Shown one piece after another: positions 39,955-50,000 of a stretch of DNA of 64,000 nt. The position numbers and the translations under genes are program-made. The DNA comes from Sitta carolinensis. Taxonomy: Eukaryota > Chordata > Aves > Passeriformes > Sittidae. The notes below the pieces were generated by a model. It was not told where the DNA came from. It searched no databases and saw only the letters and a list, made by a program, of their open reading frames with translations. The DNA lies in the NCBI GenBank assembly GCA_032173965.1, contig CM063283.1, positions 40,359,743 through 40,423,742 on the forward strand, in the 5' to 3' direction. How positions within the stretch are numbered: the first letter of the stretch is position 1; each line of letters starts with the position of its first letter.

Positions 39955-40610
39955 GCACAAAGTGCTCTTGGCCCACTGAATTGTCTTTAGTAAGGCCGTT
40001 GACATATACTCTTTAATGCTAAATTGATAAGAGATGGACAGGAAAAGCATATGATAAGGTGAGTAGAAAATCAGCCTGAATGTCAGGCTGAATTAGTAGT
40101 GACCAATAGCACAAATACAACTGGCAGTCAGTAATGGCATCCCTCAAGGATCTGTACTGAGGCCAATAGAGTTTATATGTTCATTAATAATCTGAGTAAT
40201 GCAATAAAGTGGATAGAGTACATCCTCCATGAATTTATGAAAGATAAAAATCTGATAGGAGAAATTAGGACATTGAAGATGAGAGCTGCTGTGTGAAGGG
40301 ACATCAATAAGCTGGAAAATTGAGCTGAAACAACTTCATGAACTCCAGAAAAGGTAAATACAAATTTTACTTGCAGAAAGAAAATCATTGTTATCCTTTT
40401 GGGCAAATAACTGCAACCAGTTATGGGATTCCCAGCACAAGAAGGACATGGACCTTTTGGGGTGAGTACAGAAGATGGACACCAAGAGATTAGAAGGATG
40501 GAGCAGCTCTCCCGTGAGGAAAGATTATGAGAAATGGGTTTGTCCGGCGTGGAAAATAAAAACTTCGAGATGACCTAATTGCAGCATCGTGAAGAGGATC
40601 AGACCTAAGC
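39955..40610 (+). pseudogene. Decayed CR1 LINE reverse-transcriptase fragment
   Basis: The phrase TGTCTTTAGTAAGGCCGTTGA (residues SKAVD, matching the CR1 'DFSKAFDTV' motif) is followed by GGCATCCCTCAAGGATCTGTACTG (GIPQGSVL, the RT motif). Then come TTCATTAATAATCTGAG (FINNL), CCCAGCACAAGAAGGACATGGA and GGAGCAGCTCTCCCGTGAGGAAAG. This is the normal order in CR1 ORF2, and on the plus strand. Stops and frameshifts are frequent and the FADD block is not clearly retained. The copy fades near 40,610, where a GC-richer island of different origin starts. Confidence 0.75.
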
Positions 40611-41520
40611 ATGTTTTGTGTCAAACATTCTTGCTGTTATTACAGGAAATATGTGGTCAGAGGAGAGGGTCTTGCAACGGTGGGTCTGCATTGTTCCAAG
40701 ACAAATTCCTGCTCCACCTTGAGATTCACACTGAGACACCTGTCTCTGTGGTCTCCCTACTCACTTCCTGGGGAAGAACTGGCTGTGCATATGTAAACAA
40801 AATAGTATGAAAATTCTAGTGGTATGCATCAGGTGAACTCTAAAGGAGGGTGGAATGGGCCCCCTCCCTCTCCTTTCTCTGTCCCTCTTTCTCTTTTATT
40901 TTATCTCTCTTTTGCTTTCTTTGTCTTGAAACCCCAGCTCCAGACCATCCACATAGCAGGACCAATGCAGGATCTAAGAACTGGCGATATTTGCTTTCTG
41001 CCCTCGCTTTGCCTGAGCAAAGCACAGCTATCTCAATGTGAGAGACCAAAAGGATTGCTTGTTCCAAACATTTTGGGGGGAGGCAGAAGGGATGGGTCAG
41101 GCCCTGCCCTGGTGAGGTGCACTCTGCTCTGCAGACCTCACTGCCCCTGGGTCTATATCCCACTCCTCAGTGGCTGTCAATCCCTGGCACAGGGGAGGCA
41201 ATGCTCAACACAAGTCTCTGGAGCCCGTTACCCAGCTCCTGAGTTGCCAAACAAACAGAAGTCCTACAGGGGGGAAGGGCCCAGGAAAACCAAAGGATAT
41301 TTAAACTGAAGTGTGAGGCAAACATATATCATGACCCTACCTTTCCTTGGATATTATTTCAGCTGAGACACTGCTGGAACCCAAGAGTGATAGTTAAATT
41401 TATCCTTTTCTGTATCTTTTCTATCTTACTCTCTTTCTTATTCTAATTCCCTCTTCTCAGACTTTTGAGTAATTTAAAATCGGATGGATTTGGAGCTTCC
41501 TGAGTGGAATAGTCTAAATT
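40611..41520. mobile_element. GC-richer island of probable retroelement origin, unidentified
   Basis: This roughly 900-bp block is much richer in G and C than its flanks. It has a pyrimidine-rich stretch (about 40,860-40,930), a TATTTAAA motif near 41,298 and a second pyrimidine-rich stretch (41,400-41,460). That layout suggests an LTR or an old ERV piece lying between two CR1 fragments. I could not find TG...CA ends with a matching target duplication, and no family is recognised, so class, strand and limits are open. The 161-codon open frame at 40,824-41,309 has no known domain. Confidence 0.3.
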
Positions 41521-41629
41521 AATGCCTTGTGAAATGTTTTATGTAGATTGAATGCTGCTCCAAACATTTGCCAAAGTTCTCTGATTTTCTGAAATTGCCA
41601 GTAAAAATTGGGACTGCATTTACTTGGAA

Positions 41630-42045
41630 TACTGCATCAGGTTTTGGGCTGCTATATACCAGAGAGACCGGATATACTGGAGCAAGTCCATCATGGGGCA
41701 CTCAGGTGTTAGGGAAGCTGGAACACATGACATATGAGGGGAGGCTGAGATAGCTGGGCCTGTTTGATGGTAAGAAGAATGAGCTGAGGACACTCTGCTG
41801 TTTATAAAGCCAAAAACTGGGGTCAGGGGTAAAAGATGAATTGCAGTATGAGTTGCAACATGCAACATTTCAACTCAGCACAAGGAAATGAAATTTTGTC
41901 ATGAAGATGGTCAAACACTGGAACAGGTTGCCTGTGTCATCTCCATCATTGTAGAGATTCAAAATACCCTGGTCTGAGCAGAAACCTAGACAGTATTTCC
42001 TCTGGAGGTCCCTTCCAAGCTACATCATTCTGGGTGTCTATGACC
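41630..42045 (+). mobile_element. CR1 LINE fragment, ORF2 end and 3' region
   Basis: The segment begins TTGGAATACTGCATCAGGTTTTGGG (the CR1 'LEYC.QFW' block) and continues with ACTGGAGCAAGTCCATCATGG, CATATGAGGGGAGGCTGAGAT, CAAACACTGGAACAGGTTGCC and GGTCCCTTCCAAGCTACATCATTCTG. The last matches the stretch just before the terminal octamers of CR1. It repeats part of the region present in the copy ending at 40,610, so it is an independent insertion and not the continuation of that copy. Confidence 0.85.
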
Positions 42046-42167
42046 TACAGGAATAATTGACAGATAAATCTGTTGATGAAATGCAGCAGACTGCTGTTCA
42101 GAAAAGACCAAAGTAGGCCCCATAATCTGAATGTGTATTTTTCATGCATAGCATCAATTCCTAGGCC

Positions 42168-42171
<4 letters not shown>

Positions 42172-42222
<51 letters not shown>
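42172..42222. repeat. Poly-A run, 51 nt
   Basis: An uninterrupted run of 51 A, about 125 bp downstream of the CR1 3' end. CR1 elements lack poly-A tails, so the run does not belong to that copy. The intervening 42,046-42,171 could be a small retroposed transcript, but no source is recognised. Confidence 0.97.
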
Positions 42223-42224
<2 letters not shown>

Positions 42225-43184
42225 GAGTCTGGAGGGGTTACCTTTCCCAACAAAGGCTTGTTTACCTTTTGAGTGTAGATACCATTATTGGTTGAAGAAT
42301 AGGGAAAGCAACCAAAAAACACCCAACCCTCATTACTAATTCCACTTGTATAATTGGATGAGTTAACCTTTTACCAAAAGGGATGATACAAAAAACTCAG
42401 TGAAATTTTTAATATCTTAGCAAATGTCTTAACACTATCAGTTTTGATAAGAGGTTAGTACTATTTTGTCTGGGTCGTATCTATGGACTCCTTCCTTGCT
42501 TTAATCTTGGAGTTTCCTCCATTCTTTTTCCCTGTCCTCTGAATTTTGCTTATTCTGAGTCAGATATTGCATCTGTTGCTCGTCAGTGACTGAATCACTT
42601 TCTACATCCAACGTTAGCATATGAACCCCTGTCCATTTGCAATATTTTTGGTATAATCAAAGTATTTTCCAATATCCAGGAAATCGTCCATTCCCTGATC
42701 TGACATAATATAAACCATGAGAGATAGGCTGTCTCCAAGAAAAGAGGACGGAAAGCTCAAGCCAGGAAAATTTTTTCTGTCTTTTGGACAGACCCATTTG
42801 GACCAAAGACTGCTTTTTTTCAGTATAGCAACCAATCTGACACGAAATGACAAGACTGAGTTACAAACATTTTTGATTTGAAGATAAGTTTATCTCAATG
42901 CCCTCAGATCTGTAAATAAAAAACCTCAAGATTTTTGAGGCTTTTTTAGAGAATGAGCATCTATAGAGTTGTGAATATAACTTGGCTAAACAAGAGCAGT
43001 AAATTGGCAGATGATAAGCCAGTTAATTTAACCTTACTATATTCAGTGAATATTGCAGTGTACTCAAAATGGTAAGGGAAAAAAATAACATCTGTTAACT
43101 TATGCTATCATTTCCCCATATAGCAATGTAACTTTCTCATCAGCATTGCAATTCTCTTTCCTAATCAAATGAACTTTTCCCTGA
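42223..43184. other. AT-rich unique sequence
   Basis: No gene or repeat is recognised. A weak hairpin, CCTCAA...TTGAGG, lies near 42,925-42,945. Confidence 0.5.
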
Positions 43185-43350
43185 TGTAAGTTGTGGATTC
43201 CCCATGCCTGGAAGTGTTTAAGGCCAGGATGGATGGGACTTTGAGCAATATGGTTAAGTGGAAGATGTAACTGCCCAGAGCAGTGGGACAAGAACTAAAT
43301 GATCTTTAAAATCACTTTCAATGCAAGCCAGTCCATGACTTTAGAATAAT
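43185..43350 (+). mobile_element. CR1 LINE 3'-end fragment
   Basis: The phrases CCTGGAAGTGTTTAAGGCCAG, GATGGATGGGACTTTGAGCAA and ACTAAATGATCTTTAAAATCAC follow in the normal CR1 order, on the plus strand and close to the 3' terminus. The terminal octamers are lost or mutated. It is a short, 5'-truncated, decayed copy. Confidence 0.85.
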
Positions 43351-43354
43351 CTCT

Positions 43355-43830
43355 CATTTCTCCAAATGGAGAGATGCTATGCTAGGTCTTGTTCTCACCA
43401 GCAAGGAAGAACTGGTGAGGAATCTGAAGCTTCAGGGAAAGCTTGGTCTGTAGAGACCATGAAATGATGGAGTTTGATATCCTCAGGGCAGTGAAGATGG
43501 TCTACAGGAAGCCCTACCTGGGACTTTGGGAAAGCGGACTTTGGGCTCTTCAGGGACTTGCTTGGTAGAGTATTGTGAAATAAAGCCCTGGAGGGAGGAG
43601 GGGACAAAGGGTTGATAAACAACTATCACTTTCTCCAGGATCAGCAGTGATGCAGCTCAGTGAAGCATAAATTGGGAAAAAAGTTCCAGGAGGCCTGCAT
43701 GAATGAACTATGATCTCCTGGACAAGTCAAGCACACAAAGGAAGCCTACAGAGATAGAAGCAAGGACAGGTAGCCTGTGAGGAATACAGAGAGGTTAGCC
43801 CTGTAAATATTATATTTGGTAAGAAGTCTA
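43355..43830 (+). pseudogene. CR1 LINE ORF2 fragment (endonuclease to reverse-transcriptase linker)
   Basis: Landmarks include CTAGGTCTTGTTCTCACCAGCAAGGAAG (the 'DLVLTNKE' block) near 43,383 and GACCATGAAATGATGGAGTTTG (DHEMMEF) near 43,457. Then come GAGCACTTTGGG-type residues near 43,530, CCAGGAGGCCTGCATGAATGAAC near 43,687 and GAATACAGAGAG near 43,783. In CR1 this lies between the endonuclease and reverse-transcriptase domains, well upstream of the 3'-end piece immediately before it. The two are therefore different copies placed side by side or a rearrangement. Several stops and frameshifts are present. Confidence 0.75.
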
Positions 43831-46556
43831 GCAAGCATATGCAGGCAGTGAGTAATAGACACCGGTCCCTTATATAATAGAGGTTTGTGTTTGGATTAGG
43901 AGAAATGGTTTTATAGATGTAATTAATACATACAACATTTATGAGACTAGTTGCTGTAATGTTAACACTCAAATTAATAAAGACAACATGAAAAATGCCA
44001 TTATTATTATTGCTATTATTATTACAAAAATAATTCATTTTTCTTTGGTGTCCTATTCATCCTTCCAACCTATATGTGTGTCTGGGACGTCAGGTAAGTA
44101 GTAGCAGCTTTTCTCAGATGAGATGGTAGGTTACCAATCAGCATCCCAAGGTCTGTGCCAGGATGACTGCGAAAGTAGTGGTATATGTGCTTTATGGGGA
44201 GTGGAACTGCCAGAAATATTTTTTTTCTTTTCTCTCTCTTTTCTTTTTCTTTATATTTTCACCATCCTGACTATCTAGGGCAAAGAATTCAGAACACTGA
44301 TAGCTCAGTAAAACCTTCCCTGCCTTCTGCTTGAGGGAGAAAGTAGTTATGAACCTTAAGAGAAGGCATAAAAGAGTAAATATTATGCCAAAGAAAAGGG
44401 ATACATACCCAAAATGTTTAGTACAGCAGTCTTATCTCTGTTAACCATGCTTTTCTGTAATAATGAGATAATTTACACTTTTATCACTCCACTAATAGCA
44501 ATAATTGTTTTGTTTGAATTAGATTAATATTAAGCTCTTGCCTTTTGTATGTCCTTGTACCCATGATAAGATATTTGGTGTAAAATTTACTAGATGTCTA
44601 AAGACAGGAAGTTTCTCAAGGTATATGAACACCAGTGTCTCATCTCTATCCCTTGTATGCAAATGACAACAAAATGCCCATATATACCTTAGGCCAGAGT
44701 CTGAGACAAGTATATTGAGTTCATCCAAGCTAGTACCATAATGTACTTTTGTGGTATATTCAAGTTTGAATACAATATTCTAAATGTGCTTTGTCCACTC
44801 TCAATACAACAGTCTGCACCTATTTTCTCTCAAAGGGAAATTAATTTTTGCCCAGATTTTGTGAAACTTTGAGCTAAAATATTCACAAGTCTAATAAAAT
44901 TAAAACATTAGCTAAAACTATGGATGAGAAAACCATAAGGGTGGGATGGTTTCACGTAGTGATTTGATTCCTCTATTCTGAATCTCCATTTCCAGAAGGT
45001 ATCTAAAATCAACAGTGCATGGTTTAAAGTACGGATGTTTCTAGGTGCCTGGTTTGAGCTACTCTAGTCTCAAGAAACAGATGCACATTTTACAGTCAGA
45101 CTGCCATTGGATATAAACAGAAGATACCCAGGGAACAGTGATAGGAACTACAACTTTCTCTTCTCTTACATAACCAACTTAAAAATTATTCTAGGAGGAA
45201 AACTATACCTTGGGTCCCATCAACTAATCCACTGTTCATTACCCTCTGGCAGTAGGTGGGAACTAAAGCTGTGGGGAAAGTGTGTGGAACAGAAATATTA
45301 TAGGATGACCTCAATGGTGCAATCTCTAAGCTGCTGTCAATTAGTAGTCAAGAAGCTTCCAGAACCTTATGCTGTGCCTGAATGATCATGAGAGTTTCCT
45401 TACACATTTGCTTTCTTGCCTGCATAAGAGGTTAGTTTCAAAAGAATACATGGACTTCCTTCATCTGAGATATCTTTCATTTTTTGTGACTAGAGTTCTA
45501 TTATGTGAGAGAGATACCTAGTTGTTACTCATTGGATAAGGTTAGGTTAATCCTTTGGTTTGACAAAGAATAAGTTCTTGTCCTATCTTAAAAACAGCCT
45601 TTTGTTCTGAACGCTTTCTAGGTGGATACATCAACAGTGAAACAAGAAGGAAAATCCCATTCAGACATAAAGTTCACTGACAAAAGGTACTCAAATAACA
45701 ATATTATTATTCAGTTAAAGTGTTTTTAAAGATTGCTGTTTTAAGGCTGGTTACTATTTAAAGTTCCCTGTATCATTCTCTGAATGTTACTAAAAATACT
45801 TGACTCTCTTCTAATAAGTACTATTGAAGCAATCTTAAACACAAATAGAATAGGTATCTAATTTTAAAAAGACATTTTTCCACATCTGTGTATCAAATTT
45901 ATGTGATTACCTATGAAATATTTACTAAGAATAATTTTTTTTTTTGTTAGAAAATATTTAAATACAGAAAGGATTGCTTCAGAAGCCTATCTCCTGACAA
46001 CTGATCTGGTCTATATCCTTACAAATGAGGGTTTCCTTTTAAAAAGTTGACATATATTTAATTGTTAATAATTCTACTTTGGGTTTTAGATTTTCAGGAA
46101 ATAAAATGTTTATATTTTGAATACTTAAAAGTTAAATTGTCTGATTAAAAAAAATAAAGGAGCAAAAAAAGTAATTAAAATTTTAAAAGTAACTTGAGCT
46201 ACAAAACATAATAAAAAGCAGCCATAAGGTGAAACAGTTGTACATAGTACAACACACTATGAGGTCAATGACACTTCATATATTTCAGAAAATAAATGAA
46301 ATAAATGATGTTACAGACATTCCCAGGCATTAGAATTTATTCATTCAGCTTTGATGGTCTTAGGAGAAGTTGGTTCTTGTTACCTGAGTTCCCTGCTTTG
46401 TCATTGTTTCTCTGATCACCACATGGTCATTGGTTTTATGTTTGTTTGAATTTTCACTGGCTAGGCACCCTAATAGTAACCTTTGAAGTTAGATGTTGGC
46501 TAATTCTTGACAATAAAGTGTAAAACAAACATCCAGATTAAATATTTTGCCCTGTT

Positions 46557-46580
46557 ATAAGCCCTAATTGCAGGGCTTAT
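46557..46580. repeat. Perfect 9-bp inverted repeat
   Basis: ATAAGCCCT and AGGGCTTAT are separated by AATTGC. The arms are perfectly complementary and relatively GC-rich for this region. Confidence 0.8.
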
Positions 46581-47033
46581 GTTAATGTTTTCTGCAATAC
46601 AGATCTGAATACTCTTGATAGTATAAAGGCAGAAGTAAATATCCAGTTACTTTCTTAAAGCTAATACTAAGACTTCTAGTAAACAACAAAGGATAGAAAT
46701 TGTCTTTACTACATCCCTGAATATTATAGGTAGAGAAACACAACGAAAAAAGTATAGGTTTTGGAATAATAATTCTTTTATTAAGACAATGGAGGATAAT
46801 AAAATCTCTTGAGTATGCATTATCAGGATGATTTCCTTTCTGTAACTACTTTCAAGGTTTGTCTTCTCTGTTAAGAAAGTATATTGTTAATTTGAATGGT
46901 CTGTGAACACAAACCAGACTGTATTGAAACACATAGAGCATCCACTAAAAATAAATGAGGAGTTCCAACAGAAATGGTTTACACTTCTAACTGTACTTTA
47001 ATGACAAAAAATAAGATTAAGTCATGACTTCAT

Positions 47034-47037
<4 letters not shown>

Positions 47038-47064
<27 letters not shown>
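47038..47064. repeat. Poly-A run, 27 nt
   Basis: An uninterrupted A run with no recognised retroposon body before it. Confidence 0.95.
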
Positions 47065-50000
47065 GCCAAACTCAGTCCCATCAAACTCTTTGTACAATGT
47101 AGACGGATTTTCTCATAATCATGACAATTTTTCCCCAAGTTCAATTCAATCTTATTCTGCATTATTTTTCATTCTGCAATTTAAATCTTTCTGACATACA
47201 GAAACTACAAATGAAAAAGCACATTTCTATCTCTCTTTGGAATAAGACTCCAACATTGTTCTTGAGAACAGATTCACTTTATTTCTGAAATTCCATGGAA
47301 TTACTTTTCCCTGTTAGAAACAATTCTCCACCTTTGGCTAACCAAATGTGATGGCTATGATGGTGGGAGAAAAAAAATACTGTTTTCCTGCTGGAAAATC
47401 CTGAACAGCAACCTGAATTATTAGCAGACCTGTGTGTCAGTGATGCTTGCATCAATTTTTTTTAGTTGCAGTATCAGCTTACCCATTAGTGTTCTGTTCT
47501 CCCACTTCAGTAAAGAGTTTCACTCTACAGAATTGCTTAATCTAGAATAATCTAAGTACATAAATTTCTGGATTTATTTATGCAAACATTTTTTAAAAAA
47601 GTAATCATAAATCTACTTTATCTCTCAAGAAGTCTTCACAATAATTGCATTTTTCATTGCAGAAATACTTTCTTTTGTTAATTCTGTACTTAAGCCTACC
47701 TACTTTCTACTACTTCATATTGAAATATGTAGAATCACATAGTGGGATTTGCTAGTCACTTGACACTAATCATTATTCGATATATTTTTTATCAGCAGAA
47801 TTTAAAAACAGTGAGGAAAAAAAACCCAGAAAAGAACACTTCAAGGCTGTTGTTTCTGTTGGCTACAGAGAAATTAACTTCTAGGAAACTCAGTTTCACA
47901 ATAATGCACAGGGCATGTTTGTGCATTCAGAATGACATCTCTTCTACTGAATGATGCTCTCTGCACAAAGCCTATTTGAAGTGCTAATTTACAGGTCTGC
48001 TGGTTGTAAAGTCCTAATCATGCAAACGCTTTATGAGGATATTCTCAGTGCCTTCCTCACAGTAAAACAACCATTAACCCTTGATGGCATAAGAACATTG
48101 GTGAACTAGGCCTGGCGAACAGTGTAAAACTTTGTATTGATATTTTTTCCAAGACTGTAAAATGATTCTAGTCACACAATAAACTTAAAAATAAATTTAG
48201 AATGTAGTATTTCTTCTTTATACTTTCTTTTATACCTTTGAAGAAGCAAGAGACCACATTTATACACCTTAATCAGGTGAACATTTTCTCCTCAATATTT
48301 GATTAACAGATGTAGCCAGAGCAACATAAGGTTTACTCTCTGAAAATATTTTTTTCATTCGGTTACTGGTTTAAATAGCCATAAATATCCTATAATTTTA
48401 AAAACAAACTGTGATTTGAAAATTTGTTCTGTATCAGAGTATTAGCATGCTTTTGTACACTGTTTTAAAGATGGAAAAAAGAGACAATAGACTCAAGACA
48501 TTACATTTCTATGAATATAGGAAGAATAAACTTGAATGTTGAATGAAGTTGAACAGAAACACAGAAATAGAAATTCAAATCTGAAATTTTCAAATCACTA
48601 TAATATTACAAACTCTATTTTTTGCATTTCTTCTGCTGTTTCTTCTTTTGAAACCTCAGCTATGTTTTGCAAAACTTTGTAAACACCCTCATCTTGAACT
48701 GGATGTAGTTAGAATTTTTATGAAGTTTTGAATAACAGATTTCTTTCACATATATTCCATGAAACCCTTAAATTGAATAAAATTGGAATGTTTCATAAAT
48801 TATAAGTTGTCAATGGCATTAATATCTCCTTATTTCTGTGTGCTGTATATTGATTCTGTAGCCTGTGATCATTTTATTCTGTCTGTTAAAGTTACCATAT
48901 GGTGCTGGTAGCCTTGGTAGATTAAAAGTATGAGTAGGAAACTGGTGTTATGTGATCTTTGTGATTCATTGCACAGGTATCTGTTATATGTGACTGTGCT
49001 GCATATCAATGCAAAGTGTGGATCCATTCTGTCAGTTATGGGAGAGTAAAATCTAGAAATTATGTATTTTTAACTTATGAATAGCTGTTTCTCCTTGGTT
49101 TGCTTGTTTTCCTTCCCAGTATAAAACTAGCTCACATTTTGACTTTTTATCATCTAATTCAAGTATTGGAAATCTTCTGAACTCCATTTGTTCATAGGTG
49201 ATATATGAAGGTACAATAAGGAGGTACAAGAAAGACAACTACCTGGAGTCTCAGAATAGCAGCTGAATAAAAAATATGCTGTGTACAGTGAGCCAGGACA
49301 AGGCTCTAACATGGCAATCAGACTGAATAAGGCCAGCTTAAAACCAGTAACAGAGTAAATGGTGTGTTAGGATAATAGGGTGCTGACAGGATGGATGCCC
49401 TGCAGCTGAATCTCTCTCTTCTTCCTGGAAGATTTTGTAATGGAGAATTAAGCATTTTCTACCTCAGGCTTACTCAGTCAGAATGTATTTCTGCAGATGA
49501 AGCTGCTGATATGACAAGTAAAGGCACAGGGATAAGTCTTATAAAGCCTTAGTGCTTGCAGGCATAAGTCCCTGCACATTGAGCAGGCAGGGTCAGTGCT
49601 GTATCCTCTAGACAGTAACAAATAGAAAGGACTTGTGTAGATATAGAACAATAGTTGATAGAAAAAATAAATCAAGCATTATACTGTAGGGTCTGGTGTT
49701 ACTATGGAGAAATGAGTCCCTTAGGGGTCTGCAGGGAAAAGCTTTGATATGCAAACCTGCTAAGTCTTTGGAAAGCATAATGCACTGAACAAATGTACAC
49801 ATGAAAAAGGTTTGGTAGATTCATTACTATACAAGAGCTCACTCACTAATAACAGTGTTAATAATAAGCAGAACACAAGTAAATGGCAAATAGGAAAAAA
49901 CCTGCAAAGGTGACACAGTTACGCATCCTTTAAAATTTTCTGTATGTGGTTCACACAGACACGCCAAAAATTACCCTCTCAAAACAAAATGTATTTTAAA

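Noticed and set aside
40071..40091. TCAGCCTGA-ATG-TCAGGCTGA inverted repeat
   Set aside because: It lies inside a decayed CR1 copy and is most simply explained by chance mutation there.
40824..41309. 161-codon open frame in the GC-rich island
   Set aside because: Opposite-strand and overlapping open frames exist at the same place, there is no domain pattern and the composition explains the lack of stops. It is kept only as part of an unassigned island.
42925..42950. Hairpin followed by T residues, resembling a bacterial intrinsic terminator
   Set aside because: The window is vertebrate nuclear DNA, so such a terminator has no meaning; the stem is also short and AT-rich.
44041..44094. Strong CAG|GTAAGT donor
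   Set aside because: No acceptor AG with a pyrimidine tract lies at a suitable distance upstream.
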